From Neptunomonas concharum (lineage in GTDB: Bacteria > Pseudomonadota > Gammaproteobacteria > Pseudomonadales > Balneatricaceae), in assembly GCF_008630635.1 (NCBI RefSeq), contig NZ_CP043869.1, positions 310,001-374,000 on the forward strand: DNA of 64,000 bases, given 5' to 3'. The notes below the pieces were generated by a model that saw only the letters and a program-made list of their open reading frames with translations, was not told the DNA's origin and did not search any database. Below, piece after piece: positions 10,056-19,202 of this stretch (position 1 is the first letter of the stretch; each line of letters begins with the position of its first letter). Both the position numbers and the translations under genes were made by a program.

Positions 10056-11120
10056 ATGGCTTTAATTTCAATGCGTCAGCTGCTGGATCACGCGGCGGAA
10101 AACGGATATGGCATTCCTGCATTCAATGTAAATAACCTTGAGCAGATGCGTGCCATCATGGAAGCGGCTGATAAGACCGACTCCCCAGTGATCGTTCAGG
10201 CTTCTGCCGGTGCCCGAAAATATGCAGGCTCAAATTTCCTGCGTCATATGATTTTGGCGGCAACGGCTGAGTTTCCGCATATTCCTGTATGTATGCATCA
10301 GGATCACGGTACATCTCCGGCGATCTGCCAGCGCTCAATCGCCATGGGCTTTTCATCCGTCATGATGGATGGTTCTTTGATGAGTGATGGTAAAACACCA
10401 TCAAGCTACGAGTACAATGTTGATGTGACTCGTCGCACTGTTGAAATGGCACATGCGTGTGGTGTTTCTGTTGAGGGTGAGCTAGGCTGCTTAGGCTCAT
10501 TGGAAACAGGGCAGGCTGGTGAAGAAGATGGTGTCGGTGCTGAAGGTATTTTGTCCCACGATCAGATGCTAACAGACCCTGATGAAGCGGCTGACTTTGT
10601 CAGCAAAACCAATGTGGATGCTCTAGCGATCGCTTGTGGAACATCCCACGGGGCCTATAAATTTACACGTCCGCCGACAGGGGATATTCTGGCCATCGAC
10701 CGTATTCGTGCAATTCATGAGCGTTTACCTAATACGCACTTGGTTATGCATGGCTCTTCTTCTGTACCGCAGGAGTGGTTGGCGATCATTAACGAATTTG
10801 GCGGAGAGATCCCAGAAACCTACGGCGTGCCAGTTGAGCAAATTGTAGAAGGGATCAAATATGGCGTTCGTAAAGTCAATATCGATACCGACTTGCGTTT
10901 AGCATCAACGGGTGCGATTCGCCGCTTTTTGGCAGAAAACCCGTCTGAATTTGATCCGCGTAAATATTTGAAGAAGACGATAGATGCAATGAGCGAGATT
11001 TGTATTGCTCGCTATGAAGCCTTTGGCACAGCAGGTCAGGCTTCTAAAATTACGTCTATCTCTTTAGAGAATATGGCGGCAGCCTATGAAGCGGGCAAGC
11101 TGGATGCAAAGATTGCTTAA
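10056..11120 (+). CDS. fba: Fructose-bisphosphate aldolase, class II
   Basis: Class II aldolases are zinc enzymes that cleave fructose 1,6-bisphosphate to dihydroxyacetone phosphate and glyceraldehyde 3-phosphate. The 354-residue protein has [10 protein letters not shown] near the N-terminus, the zinc-ligand region [21 protein letters not shown], a second zinc histidine in [21 protein letters not shown] and the substrate loop [12 protein letters not shown]. This is the CbbA-type long class II form found in Pseudomonas and autotrophs. It is the last gene of the central carbon run and is closed by a strong terminator. Confidence 0.97.
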   Translation: MALISMRQLLDHAAENGYGIPAFNVNNLEQMRAIMEAADKTDSPVIVQASAGARKYAGSNFLRHMILAATAEFPHIPVCMHQDHGTSPAICQRSIAMGFSSVMMDGSLMSDGKTPSSYEYNVDVTRRTVEMAHACGVSVEGELGCLGSLETGQAGEEDGVGAEGILSHDQMLTDPDEAADFVSKTNVDALAIACGTSHGAYKFTRPPTGDILAIDRIRAIHERLPNTHLVMHGSSSVPQEWLAIINEFGGEIPETYGVPVEQIVEGIKYGVRKVNIDTDLRLASTGAIRRFLAENPSEFDPRKYLKKTIDAMSEICIARYEAFGTAGQASKITSISLENMAAAYEAGKLDAKIA

Positions 11121-11136
11121 TCTTTGAGAAATACTG

Positions 11137-11165
11137 AAAAGCCGCCGCTTTTTGGCGGCTTTTTT
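11137..11165 (+). terminator. Rho-independent terminator after fba
   Basis: GCCGCC pairs with GGCGGC around a short T-rich loop, flanked by a run of As before and six Ts after. It is a textbook intrinsic terminator closing the tkt-fba run. Confidence 0.93.
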
Positions 11166-11212
11166 GATGGTACTTTTTTATTAATGATGAATGCCTGAGC
11201 AGAGAGATCTAA

Positions 11213-11827
11213 ATGGCCCTGATTGTATCCACGTGGATAAAGTTTGTATTTTTATTTGCACCCTTCTTCGTGGTGTCAATGTTTCTCGCACTCACGCGAA
11301 CGGATAGCGCAGCAGAGCGGAGGAAAATCGCTAACCGAGCCGTCTTGGCTGCATTGCTGACCAGTTTGGTATTATTCTTTTTTGGCTCACCCTTGTTTGA
11401 GTTGTTAGGCATAACCTTGGACTCTTTTAGGATTGGTGCGGGAATTCTGCTTTTTTTATCGGCTATCAGCTTGGTAAGAGATGGTGTTAGAGTGAATGCA
11501 GAGGTGCCGGCAGAGCAGCGCGATGATGTATCTGTGGTGCCGCTAGCTATTCCTACCATTATCGGCCCTGCGACGATTGGTGCCATTCTTGTTTATGGTG
11601 CAGAGTTGAATGGTGTAGATATTATTTATGGATTAGTAGGCTTGGTATTGGCGCTGCTCTGTTTACTGATCTGCTTACACCTATCGACTTGGCTTGAGAG
11701 AATCTTAGGCAAAACAGGGTTAAATGTACTGAGTAAAATAACCGGTTTGATTCTGGCGGCTATGGCGTCGCAGATTGTACTGACAGGTATTCATGGATTT
11801 ATAGCAACTTCTGGTTTAGTAAATTAA
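11213..11827 (+). CDS. MarC family integral membrane protein
   Basis: This is a 204-residue, very hydrophobic protein with about six transmembrane segments. The pattern FAPFFVVSMFLALT at the start, RIGAGILLFLSAISLV in the middle, PLAIPTIIGPATIGAILV and a C-terminal LILAAMASQIVLTGI is that of the MarC/UPF0056 family (YchE, YhgN). Members resemble LysE-type exporters, but the substrate is not established and an early link to multiple antibiotic resistance was not upheld. It begins just after the fba terminator and is probably transcribed separately. Confidence 0.85.
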   Translation: MALIVSTWIKFVFLFAPFFVVSMFLALTRTDSAAERRKIANRAVLAALLTSLVLFFFGSPLFELLGITLDSFRIGAGILLFLSAISLVRDGVRVNAEVPAEQRDDVSVVPLAIPTIIGPATIGAILVYGAELNGVDIIYGLVGLVLALLCLLICLHLSTWLERILGKTGLNVLSKITGLILAAMASQIVLTGIHGFIATSGLVN

Positions 11828-11893
11828 TACCGGATTCATAACACATCCCGTAACCTTTCGGGTAACTATCTAGACTATGTGGGGAACGAACAG

Positions 11894-12316
11894 ATGGATT
11901 TAATGAAAATGGCGACTGACCTTTTTCTTCAGAAGCTGGGCAGCTCTGCAGGAAACCTTAATAGCGACGTAGTAGCGTCGGCGCTTAGCGCATTGCTAGG
12001 TGGGGAGAATGGCCAACTGGATTTAGGTGCCTTAGTGGCAAAATTCAGTCAAGGGGATTTAGCATCGTTGGCACAATCTTGGTTAGGTGACGGTGCTAAC
12101 GCTAATTTTTCTATTGACCAAGTTTTGTCAGTACTGGGTGCATCTCAAGTGAGTGAGTTTTCGGCAGGTTTGGGCATAGAAGAGAGCGATGCAAGCTCAG
12201 CGCTATCTGAAATGATTCCTGAACTTATTGATCAGAATAGCTCTGCAGGTGGTTTGCTGGATGCTGTTGGCGGTGTCGGTGGTCTGGCAGGTATGGCTTC
12301 GAAGTTCTTTCGCTAG
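11894..12316 (+). CDS. YidB/DUF937-like protein
   Basis: A 140-residue acidic, Ala/Gly/Ser-rich protein. Features are a central LLGGENGQLDLGALVAKFSQ, repeated short helices with SxxQV (FSIDQVLSVLG, SQVSEF), and a glycine-rich C-terminus ending GGLAGMASKFF. These resemble the YidB/DUF937 family, whose biochemical function is not settled. I chose the ATG at 11894 because GGGGA at 11881-11885 is 8 nt upstream; an in-frame GTG at 11879 has no such site. It has no signal peptide or membrane helix. A bidirectional terminator separates it from the cold-shock gene. Confidence 0.65.
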   Translation: MDLMKMATDLFLQKLGSSAGNLNSDVVASALSALLGGENGQLDLGALVAKFSQGDLASLAQSWLGDGANANFSIDQVLSVLGASQVSEFSAGLGIEESDASSALSEMIPELIDQNSSAGGLLDAVGGVGGLAGMASKFFR

Positions 12317-12341
12317 TCACACCCTTTCTAACAGATAAAAT

Positions 12342-12371
12342 AAAAGCAGGCTCTGATGAGCCTGCTTTTTT
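12342..12371. terminator. Bidirectional terminator between the YidB-like gene and the cold-shock gene
   Basis: A perfect stem GCAGGCTC/GAGCCTGC with a 4-nt TGAT loop is preceded by AAAA and followed by TTTTTT, so it can end transcripts from either side of this convergent pair. Confidence 0.92.
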
Positions 12372-12392
12372 AGGAATCGGGTAGATTACGCT

Positions 12393-12602
12393 TTACAGCG
12401 GAGTTACCTGATCAGCCTGTGGGCCTTTCTGGCCTTGCACTTCAACGAAGCTTACAGCCTGACCTTCAGTTAGGGTACGACGACCTTCACCGATGATTGA
12501 ACGGAAGTGAACGAACAGATCCGAACCGCTATCGCGCTGGATGAATCCGTAACCTTTTTCGTCATTGAACCACTTAACGGTTCCAGTTTGTGTATCTGAC
12601 AC
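12393..12602 (-). CDS. Cold-shock domain protein (CspA family)
   Basis: This is a single cold-shock domain that binds single-stranded RNA/DNA and melts secondary structure. RNP1 (KGYGFIQ) and RNP2 (LFVHFRSI) are intact, and the TGTVKWFN start is canonical. I propose a GTG start at 12602, giving [12 protein letters not shown] and 69 residues, the usual family length, with GAGTG 8 nt upstream. The longer reading uses a TTG at 12617 and adds five residues. There is no ATG. The roughly 300-nt upstream gap would allow a long structured leader, as in E. coli cspA, but I cannot assign a cold box. Confidence 0.93.
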   Translation of the reverse strand: MSDTQTGTVKWFNDEKGYGFIQRDSGSDLFVHFRSIIGEGRRTLTEGQAVSFVEVQGQKGPQADQVTPL

Positions 12603-12912
12603 GGTAATAACACTCAATAGTAATTAACGGTAGCTTCTTAGAATAATCCAAGAGGGCTTAATCACTGCGTCAGGAGCACAAGAGAGAGGGCTGGAGCAGA
12701 TAAAGCTTTGTAAGATGTAACCACTTCAACACAAAACACTTGATCTCAAAACACAGATCAGATATCGAGTGTATATCCTCATTTAAAGTAACGCAAATAT
12801 CTTAGGTAAAAAATCTATCAGAAGAAAGGAAGGGGCTTATCGAGTGATTCTCATAAACGATAGACTCCCCTAAAGTCCGTTTTTAGGGGAGGATCAAAGA
12901 GGTAGGCGTTTG
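12603..12912 (-). other. Intergenic region: probable csp leader and promoter, plus a hairpin after the chemoreceptor gene
   Basis: About 310 nt hold no credible coding sequence on either strand. Read towards csp, it begins after the chemoreceptor stop with a perfect 9-bp hairpin at 12866-12890 and continues as AT-rich sequence with T-runs up to the csp start. A long untranslated leader is plausible for a cold-shock gene. No defined RNA family is recognised. Confidence 0.4.
12866..12890 (-). terminator. Hairpin downstream of the chemoreceptor gene
   Basis: TCCCCTAAA (12866-12874) and TTTAGGGGA (12882-12890) form a perfect 9-bp stem with a 7-nt loop, 23 nt past the chemoreceptor stop. There is no U-tract on either strand, so it is a weak terminator candidate or a 3'-end stabilising hairpin. 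Confidence 0.45.
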
Positions 12913-14547
12913 TTAGACGGTGAAGCGTCTCACTAATGAATCCAGGTTTGCAGCCAGCTTGGCGAGTTCATCACTGGATTGGAGAATCTGAGTTGTGCCT
13001 GCGGTAGAGGCATCCGATGCATCGTTTATGGTTACTAAAGAGCGGTTAATCTCTTCCGCTACACTGCTTTGCTCTTCAGATGCACTGGCAATCTGCGCAT
13101 TCATATCTGTGATGCTAGATACTGCCTGCTGGATAGCAATCAAAGCTTCACCGGCTGCAGCGGCTTGCTCACCCGTTGCTTCTGCCCGTTGACGGCTATG
13201 TTCCATTGCTTCAGCCGCTGTTTTTGTTCCTGTTTGTAAGCGCTCAATGGCCTGCTGAATTTCTGCAGTGGATTGTTGTGTGCGTTGCGCCAAGGTTCTT
13301 ACTTCATCGGCAACTACCGCAAAACCACGCCCTTGATCACCTGCGCGGGCTGCTTCAATCGCCGCATTCAATGCTAGTAGGTTAGTTTGCTCTGCGATAC
13401 CCCGTATCACTTCGATAATTGATCCGATATTGTTGCTATCAGTTTCAACAGCACCAATTTTATCAGCAACTGAACGTACTTCTTCTATTAGCTCGTTGGT
13501 AGCGCTCACCGCTTTCGCCACGATGTTGTTACCTTCTTGTGCCTTCACTAGCGTATCTTGGGCTGCCAAATCCGCCATCTCTGCGCTTTTGGCAACGTCT
13601 ATGACGGTGGAGGCCATTTCATTCATTGCTGCAGCAACTTGCTGCACTTCCTGGTTTTGGAAGCTGATATTTTCCTGTGCAGTTCCACTGACGGTATTTA
13701 GCTCTTTAGCGGATGTTGAGAGATGCTTGGATGAGGTATTGATCTGGTTAATCAACTCGCGCATTTGTGCAATCATGGTATTGAAACTGAGGCCTATTGT
13801 AGCCAGCTCATCTTTACCTTTAACATTGACAGCTAGCGTTAGGTCAGACTGTTGCGATATCGCCTCCATGGTTGACCTTAGATGCTCAATGGGCTGGCGA
13901 ATCGACTGGTAGATGAAGTAGCCAAGTAGTGCTAACACCGCAATTAATATACCGGAGATCGTTAGCAGCAGCGTAAAGTTCTTTTCGTAAGCTTTATCGA
14001 GAGTGTCTACCGTTTTCTGCGTGTTTGCTAATTGGTAATTAACTAAATCAGTTATTTTTCCACCAATAGGATCAATCGTGGCGTATAGCGGGCCGTCATA
14101 TTTATCCACTTTTCCTTCTAGATTGGTGCCTTGGTTGGCCGTTAGAAAAGAGCGAAATCCTGCAATAGAATCATTCGCGGGGCCGAAAAATTGCTCGGCT
14201 TCTTTGCTAAGACGTTTTTCCTCTGGTGAATGCTTTAATGATAGATAGTCAGCCCATTTCTCTTTTATGCGTGCTGTGGCTGTATCTAAGTTGGAGATGG
14301 CTTCATTGGAATCCATCAGGCCTGCGTTAACTTTGTTAGCGGTATCTATTACGAGTACGGCATAGTCATCAGCGATCACCTTAAGGTCTTTAAGTGGAAC
14401 GACTCTATTGTGATAAACCCTCTCAAGCCCATCGTGGGAGTTTTTGAGTTCTGAAAGGCTAATCAGCAATACGGCAATAAGAGCAATAATGGGTAAAACC
14501 AGCAGGATAAGAAGTTTTATGCGAATGCTCAGGGATGATATCAGCAT
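12913..14547 (-). CDS. Methyl-accepting chemotaxis protein (four-helix-bundle sensor)
   Basis: This is a 544-residue transmembrane chemoreceptor that should signal through CheW/CheA. It has a first membrane helix (about residues 8-30), a mostly helical periplasmic domain of roughly 170 residues resembling the 4HB_MCP type, a second helix (about 195-215), HAMP (about 216-270) and a long cytoplasmic coiled coil. The hairpin tip is conserved: [18 protein letters not shown] followed by [13 protein letters not shown] chose the ATG at 14547 because GAGG lies 7 nt upstream; a TTG seven codons earlier is less likely. The ligand cannot be told from sequence. No CheBR-binding pentapeptide is seen at the C-terminus. 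A flagellar-type promoter candidate lies upstream. Confidence 0.95.
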   Translation of the reverse strand: MLISSLSIRIKLLILLVLPIIALIAVLLISLSELKNSHDGLERVYHNRVVPLKDLKVIADDYAVLVIDTANKVNAGLMDSNEAISNLDTATARIKEKWADYLSLKHSPEEKRLSKEAEQFFGPANDSIAGFRSFLTANQGTNLEGKVDKYDGPLYATIDPIGGKITDLVNYQLANTQKTVDTLDKAYEKNFTLLLTISGILIAVLALLGYFIYQSIRQPIEHLRSTMEAISQQSDLTLAVNVKGKDELATIGLSFNTMIAQMRELINQINTSSKHLSTSAKELNTVSGTAQENISFQNQEVQQVAAAMNEMASTVIDVAKSAEMADLAAQDTLVKAQEGNNIVAKAVSATNELIEEVRSVADKIGAVETDSNNIGSIIEVIRGIAEQTNLLALNAAIEAARAGDQGRGFAVVADEVRTLAQRTQQSTAEIQQAIERLQTGTKTAAEAMEHSRQRAEATGEQAAAAGEALIAIQQAVSSITDMNAQIASASEEQSSVAEEINRSLVTINDASDASTAGTTQILQSSDELAKLAANLDSLVRRFTV

Positions 14548-14625
14548 AGTCGTGCCTCGTAGCAACAAAAATTGAAATAGAACTGCCCTCCTTGTCGGCG
14601 ACCAAAGAGATATATTAAGTATAAA

Positions 14626-14652
14626 TATGCGGCTCTTTGATCTTATTTTTGA
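14626..14652 (-). promoter_or_regulatory. Candidate sigma-28 (FliA) promoter of the chemoreceptor gene
   Basis: On the minus strand TCAAAAAT, an 11-nt spacer and GCCGCATA resemble the FliA consensus TAAAGTTT-N11-GCCGATAA, with exact spacing and the GCCG core intact. It lies about 80 nt upstream of the proposed ATG. This is a by-eye match only. Confidence 0.4.
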
Positions 14653-14782
14653 CTATCATGCAGTACTCAACTACAGATGAAATGGACCATCTGTGATTAC
14701 ATCAGTACCTTGAGGTTAGGATAGAATTTTCATATATACAAGGAAGTATAAAAAGATAGTTACATACTGAAAAAGGGAATAC

Positions 14783-15619
14783 TTAGCTTTTGATTAAGTG
14801 TTTCAATGTGTCATTGATAGAGGTGTTAAGCTTTAAAGTGAGTAGCTCGTCTGCGCGGGTTTTTCCCAAACTAAGTGCAGCAATAGGTAGTCTCCACTCG
14901 TAAGCTCGTTTGCAAAAGCGATAGCCGGAATAGACCATCAACGAGGAACCTATGACTAATAAAGCATCTGCTTGGCTGAGTGTCTGAAGGGTCTCTGCTA
15001 CGGTTGATTTGGGTACATTATCGCCAAAAAATACAACGTCGGGTTTGAGGATGCCGCCGCAGTTTGGGCATTCTGATACGTGAAACTGGCTAAAGTCGAC
15101 ATTGTCTAGGTCGGCATCGCCATCGGGAGCGGGTGAGGCTTTGAAGTGCATAAATGATGGGTTGTGATCCATCATCATATTGTGCGTTTCGTCCCTACTC
15201 AGTATTACAGAGCAGTTTATACATACAACTCGATCTGAGCGGCCATGAAGATCAATAATATTTTTGTGCCCTGCTTTTTGGTGCAGCCCGTCGACGTTTT
15301 GTGTAATGAGAAGCTCAATGATGCCTTGCTGCTCAAGCTGTACTAAATGGTGATGAGCTTGGTTAGGCTCTGCATCGCGCATGATAGGCCAACCTATTAG
15401 GCTTCTTGCCCAGAACCGTTGACGTGTGGCTTTATCAGTAATGAAAGCGTGATGTTGCACGGGTTGTTTGCGCTTCCATTCGCCTTGCTGATCGCGGTAG
15501 TCCGGTATGCCAGAGTCGGTACTGATGCCAGCACCGGTCAGTACTACCAAGCGTGGGTGCTTCTCGATGAAGTCACGCAATGCGTTGCCAGCTTCGTTGG
15601 TCTTATTAAACAGCTGCAT
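14783..15619 (-). CDS. NAD-dependent deacylase of the Sir2 family (class II-like)
   Basis: Sirtuins remove acyl groups from lysine using NAD+, producing nicotinamide and O-acyl-ADP-ribose. Visible motifs are GAGISTDSGIPDYRD (29-43), TQNVDGLHQKAG (107-118), catalytic H125 in DLHG, a zinc site C133-x2-C136 with C184-x2-C187, and GSSLMVYSGYRF. GIPDYRD rather than GIPDFR, plus the RDQQGEWKRKQP segment, places it with class II (SIRT4-like) sirtuins rather than E. coli CobB. At 278 residues it is full length. Its ATG lies inside the 3' end of the antiporter gene (14-nt overlap), so translation is probably coupled. Substrates are unknown; lipoamidase or deacylase roles known for relatives are possibilities only. 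Confidence 0.92.
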   Translation of the reverse strand: MQLFNKTNEAGNALRDFIEKHPRLVVLTGAGISTDSGIPDYRDQQGEWKRKQPVQHHAFITDKATRQRFWARSLIGWPIMRDAEPNQAHHHLVQLEQQGIIELLITQNVDGLHQKAGHKNIIDLHGRSDRVVCINCSVILSRDETHNMMMDHNPSFMHFKASPAPDGDADLDNVDFSQFHVSECPNCGGILKPDVVFFGDNVPKSTVAETLQTLSQADALLVIGSSLMVYSGYRFCKRAYEWRLPIAALSLGKTRADELLTLKLNTSINDTLKHLIKS

Positions 15620-17444
15620 GTTTTGGGTCTGTAGATGTTTCTGGTGGTTTTTCCTGACGGCTATCTATCGAGATAATTATCCAGCCTTCTTTAATGGTGG
15701 TCTGGTGTTCAGGCGAGAGTATTCTCAGTCGCCCTTCTGGTGATATCGCCATTAATAGAGAGCGGTCAGATTGATTTGCTTCGCGCCATGCTTCTAGAGA
15801 GTAGTCCACAGTTAAGCGTGTTGCCTTAATATTGGCACCTTGGCTTAGTAAACTGGAAAGCTTTTTGAAGGAAAAGGCATCCTCACCTAAAAAGTGTCCT
15901 TGGTGGGTATGGGATACTGACGCTCTAGCGGTCGACTCTTCAGGTTTTTCGGTTGATACAGAGTAAATATTGCGCTCATCAAACTCGTTTCTAAAGTGCA
16001 GGCTTGCGAGCGTATTAACATCGCGCTGAGGCGTGGTGGCTAAGAGTTGTCCATAACCTCCAAACTCCAGCTTTTCTGAAACGCGTAAAGATAGTGGATT
16101 GGCATGGAAGGTGTTTAGGCCTTTCATACGTGCTTCGCTGATATTTTCCCAGCTAGGATCAATTAATAGGGTCGGAATATCTTGCTTTTGAAGAATATCA
16201 GCAATAGCTCTGGCTACTCTGTTTGCTCCTATAATAACTAGTCCTCTAGGTTCAGGTTCCGTGACCTTTAAGCGTTTTGCTATCCATTTTGAGGTGGCGC
16301 TTTGAAAGACTACAGTCCCGATGATGACCGCAAAAGTAAGTGCTGTCAGAATATTGGCTTGCTCATATCCGCTCTCTTCAAGCCGTAAAGCAAACAGTGC
16401 TGATACCGCAGCTGCAACAATACCGCGTGGTCCTACCCAAGCAATTAGCGTGCGCTCACGCCAATTCAAATCACTACCTAGTGTGCATAGGGCGACAGAA
16501 ATCGGCCGTACAACAAATTGGATAACCGCCAGTAACAAAAGGGCAGGAACTCCCAGCGTTATAAGTTCGTTAAGATTAAGACGTGCGGCCAATAGAATAA
16601 ATAGGCCAGAGATCAGTAAAATGGTGAGATGTTCTTTAAACGATAGAATCTCGCTCAGGTTAATATTGCGCGAGTTTGCCAGCCAGATCCCCATGACGGT
16701 AACCGCCAGAAGTCCGGATTCATGCGCTAAATGGTTGGATAGGGTAAAGATACTCAGTACCAATGCAAGGGTTCCGAAAGCCTGCAAATAGTGGGGCAGC
16801 CAATGGCGACGGATAACAAAGGCAAGGCAGTAGGCGGCCAATCCACCCAGAAAGGTACCTATCAAGATGATCTCTGCAAAGAGGAATGCTGTATGAGCGA
16901 GCTTCTCTCCCTGTTGGCTGCTGATGATCCATTCATAGACTAATACTGCCATAAGAGCACCGATTGGATCGATGATAATGCCTTCCCAGCGTAAGACGTT
17001 AGATATTCGGCTGGTAGCGCGTAAGGTTCTCAGCATAGGGACAATAACGGTTGGCCCTGTGACGACGACCAAGGCGCCAAAGAGTGCTGAAAGCTCTACC
17101 GATAAACCAATAAGCCAATGGCTGGCTAAAGCAATCATTCCCCAAGTCACTAAAGCGCCCCATGTGACTAAACGCCTGACCACTTTGCTGACGTCACGTA
17201 CTTCTGAAAAATGAAGTGTCAGACTGCCCTCAAATAAAATAATTGCGATCGATAAGGAAACAACAGGGAAAAGCAGGTCTCCCAGTAGCTGGTCAGGATT
17301 GAGTACACCGAAAACAGGGCCAAGCAAAACACCTGCAATCAATAGAAAGAGAATAGCGGGCAGCTTAAGCCGCCAGGCGCTCCACTGGCAGGCAATACTG
17401 ATTAAAGCAATGAGAGCAAGTAGTGCAGTATCTGAAAGCAACAT
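15606..17444 (-). CDS. CPA1-type cation:proton antiporter with a C-terminal RCK/TrkA module
   Basis: This is a 612-residue inner-membrane protein. Residues 1 to about 400 hold roughly 12 hydrophobic segments with family hallmarks: LLIAGVLLGP, IILFEGSLTL, GALVVVTGPTVIVPMLR and WEGIIIDPIGA (an acidic ion-site region), then RTLIAWVGPRGIVAAAVSALFA. This is the NhaP-like CPA1 pattern for Na+ or K+/H+ exchange. Residues from about 408 form a TrkA-N-like Rossmann unit (GLVIIGANRVARAIADIL, with LLIDPS supplying the ribose-binding Asp), followed by a TrkA-C-like end. Such modules bind NAD(H) or nucleotides in related transporters. Ion specificity cannot be told. It is divergent from the DUF1445 operon and overlaps the downstream sirtuin gene. 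Confidence 0.92.
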   Translation of the reverse strand: MLLSDTALLALIALISIACQWSAWRLKLPAILFLLIAGVLLGPVFGVLNPDQLLGDLLFPVVSLSIAIILFEGSLTLHFSEVRDVSKVVRRLVTWGALVTWGMIALASHWLIGLSVELSALFGALVVVTGPTVIVPMLRTLRATSRISNVLRWEGIIIDPIGALMAVLVYEWIISSQQGEKLAHTAFLFAEIILIGTFLGGLAAYCLAFVIRRHWLPHYLQAFGTLALVLSIFTLSNHLAHESGLLAVTVMGIWLANSRNINLSEILSFKEHLTILLISGLFILLAARLNLNELITLGVPALLLLAVIQFVVRPISVALCTLGSDLNWRERTLIAWVGPRGIVAAAVSALFALRLEESGYEQANILTALTFAVIIGTVVFQSATSKWIAKRLKVTEPEPRGLVIIGANRVARAIADILQKQDIPTLLIDPSWENISEARMKGLNTFHANPLSLRVSEKLEFGGYGQLLATTPQRDVNTLASLHFRNEFDERNIYSVSTEKPEESTARASVSHTHQGHFLGEDAFSFKKLSSLLSQGANIKATRLTVDYSLEAWREANQSDRSLLMAISPEGRLRILSPEHQTTIKEGWIIISIDSRQEKPPETSTDPKHAAV

Positions 17445-17520
17445 ACAGATTCCATGGTTTATAAGCTAAGGCTGCTGATACTCTACCGATTATGTCCGGA
17501 AAAGCCAGCTGCTTGTTTTT

Positions 17521-17541
17521 CTGATAAAAATTATTTATCAG
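17521..17541. promoter_or_regulatory. Perfect 21-bp palindrome upstream of the D-glutamate/5-oxoproline operon
   Basis: CTGATAAA (17521-17528) and TTTATCAG (17534-17541) are separated by AATTA, in the 203-nt gap between the antiporter start and the DUF1445 start. It is 107 nt upstream of the DUF1445 ATG and 77 nt upstream of the antiporter ATG. The symmetry and position suggest an operator for a dimeric regulator. As a transcript hairpin it would be AT-rich and weak. Confidence 0.5.
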
Positions 17542-17647
17542 TCGTAGAAATTATTTTTCATTGGACAGGGTGTTAAGAGTCGAGGCAATCTATTGTCATA
17601 ACAACAATGGCTATAAGTGCTGATTTAACAGGCCAAGTGGAGGCGTG

Positions 17648-18436
17648 ATGGACTTAAATATTACACCCTATGATCTGAGACAAATGATCCGCAAGGGCGA
17701 GTTTAGTGGAAATACTTCCGGTTACTCGCAAGGTTTTGTACAGGGTAACTTAGCAATCATGCCGCAAGAGTGGGCGAATGAGTTTTTACAATTTTGCCAG
17801 CTGAATCCAAAGCCGTGTCCTGTGATTGGTATGTCTGCGAACCCCGGTGATTTTTTGTTACCTGATCTGGGTCGGGATGTAGATATTCGAACAGACCTAC
17901 CCCGCTATCGAATCTATGAAGAGGGGGTAATGACGCAGGAGGTCACGGATGTACGTGAGTTCTGGCGTGATGATCTGGTGACATTCCTGCTGGGATGCTC
18001 CTTCTCCTTCGAAGAATCCCTGATTGCTGACGGTTTAGAAGTGCGCAATATAACCGAAGGCGTCAATGTGCCTATGTATCGTACCAATATCCCTTGTCGG
18101 CCAGCGGGGCGTTTCAGTGGTACCACGGTTGTCAGTATGCGACCGATGAAGCCTAAAGATGCGATACGGGCTATTCAGATCTGTACGCGCTTCCCTTCGG
18201 TTCATGGTGCACCACTTCACTTTGGGAACCCAGAAGATATTGGCATCAGTAATATTAACGCGCCTGACTTTGGAGATGCGGTAACTATTAACGATGGTGA
18301 AGTGCCGGTCTTTTGGGCCTGTGGTGTGACACCGCAGGTTGCTATTGAGCAAGCGCGTCCTCCGTTTTGTATCACCCATAGTCCAGGCCACATGTTGGTA
18401 ACTGATATCCCGAACAGCCATTTGGCTATTATGTAA
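17648..18436 (+). CDS. DUF1445/UPF0317 protein (D-glutamate cyclase N-terminal-domain homologue)
   Basis: A 262-residue cytoplasmic protein of the UPF0317 putative hydro-lyase family (B. subtilis YcsI). Recognisable family blocks are an N-terminal [87 protein letters not shown] and the C-terminal FWACGVTPQ ... [17 protein letters not shown]. In mammals this domain is fused to a DUF4392 domain to make mitochondrial D-glutamate cyclase, which interconverts D-glutamate and 5-oxo-D-proline. Here the DUF4392 partner is encoded separately four genes downstream. The ATG at 17648 is preferred, with GGAGG at 17639-17643; an in-frame GTG at 17645 is too close to it. The catalytic role of this half is inference. 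Confidence 0.85.
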   Translation: MDLNITPYDLRQMIRKGEFSGNTSGYSQGFVQGNLAIMPQEWANEFLQFCQLNPKPCPVIGMSANPGDFLLPDLGRDVDIRTDLPRYRIYEEGVMTQEVTDVREFWRDDLVTFLLGCSFSFEESLIADGLEVRNITEGVNVPMYRTNIPCRPAGRFSGTTVVSMRPMKPKDAIRAIQICTRFPSVHGAPLHFGNPEDIGISNINAPDFGDAVTINDGEVPVFWACGVTPQVAIEQARPPFCITHSPGHMLVTDIPNSHLAIM

Positions 18437-18455
18437 TGTGCTGCAGGAGAAGAGT

Positions 18456-19199
18456 ATGCGTCTCAAACTAAATTGTGATCTAGGCGAAAGCTTTGGTGCT
18501 TGGAAAATGGGTCTGGATGATGAGGTTATGCCCCATATTGATCAAGCTAATATTGCGTGCGGTTTTCATGCGGGTGATCCGTTGGTCATGCAAAAGACGT
18601 TGGCGCTGGCGAAAACTCATGGTGTAGAAGTGGGTGCGCATCCTGGATACCCTGATTTGGTAGGTTTTGGTCGTCGCTCACTAAAAGCTACCTCGGATGA
18701 GATACGCGCGTTAATGTGCTATCAAATGTCTGCACTGGATGGAATGGCCGCCTGTGAGGGCTTAACTATGAGTTATGTAAAGCCCCATGGAGCACTCTAT
18801 AACGACATGATGGCTGACAGTTCAGTACGTGCTGCGGTTATGGCTGCGGTGGCAAGCTACCACCGGCCTATTGTGCTGGTATTGCAAGGTACGCCGGATG
18901 CTGAACAGCATAGAGCCGAAGCCGAGCAGTATGGTCTGAAGCTGTCTTTCGAAGCCTTTGCTGATCGCTGTTATGACGATGATGGGAAATTGCTTTCACG
19001 AACACGTGAAGGTGCAGTTCATTCCAAAGAGAAGATGCTGGCGCAAGTAAAGCAGCTCAAAGAAACAGGAACCGTGACCAGCATTAGTGGGCATACGCTC
19101 AATCTGTATGCTGACACCCTCTGCGTGCATGGTGACAATATGGCGGGTGTACAAGCGATTCAAACCATTCGCGCTATGATTGATAGTGAGGAATGTTAG
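18456..19199 (+). CDS. pxpA: 5-oxoprolinase subunit A (LamB/YcsF family)
   Basis: PxpA with PxpB and PxpC forms the prokaryotic ATP-dependent 5-oxoprolinase, which opens 5-oxoproline to glutamate. The 247-residue product starts MRLKLNCDLGESFG and contains DQANIACGFHAGDP, the family metal/active-site segment, then GAHPGYPDLVGFGRR, YVKPHGALYN and FADRCYDDDGKLLSR. AGGAGA at 18445-18450 lies 5 nt before the ATG at 18456; a longer in-frame GTG start at 18438 overlaps that site and is rejected. It follows the DUF1445 gene by 19 nt and precedes pxpB by 3 nt. Full length. Confidence 0.94.
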   Translation: MRLKLNCDLGESFGAWKMGLDDEVMPHIDQANIACGFHAGDPLVMQKTLALAKTHGVEVGAHPGYPDLVGFGRRSLKATSDEIRALMCYQMSALDGMAACEGLTMSYVKPHGALYNDMMADSSVRAAVMAAVASYHRPIVLVLQGTPDAEQHRAEAEQYGLKLSFEAFADRCYDDDGKLLSRTREGAVHSKEKMLAQVKQLKETGTVTSISGHTLNLYADTLCVHGDNMAGVQAIQTIRAMIDSEEC

Positions 19200-19202
19200 G
19201 CC

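Noticed and set aside
18438-18456. GTG start for pxpA at 18438
   Set aside because: It would place the AGGAGA ribosome-binding site inside the gene and adds residues not found in the family.
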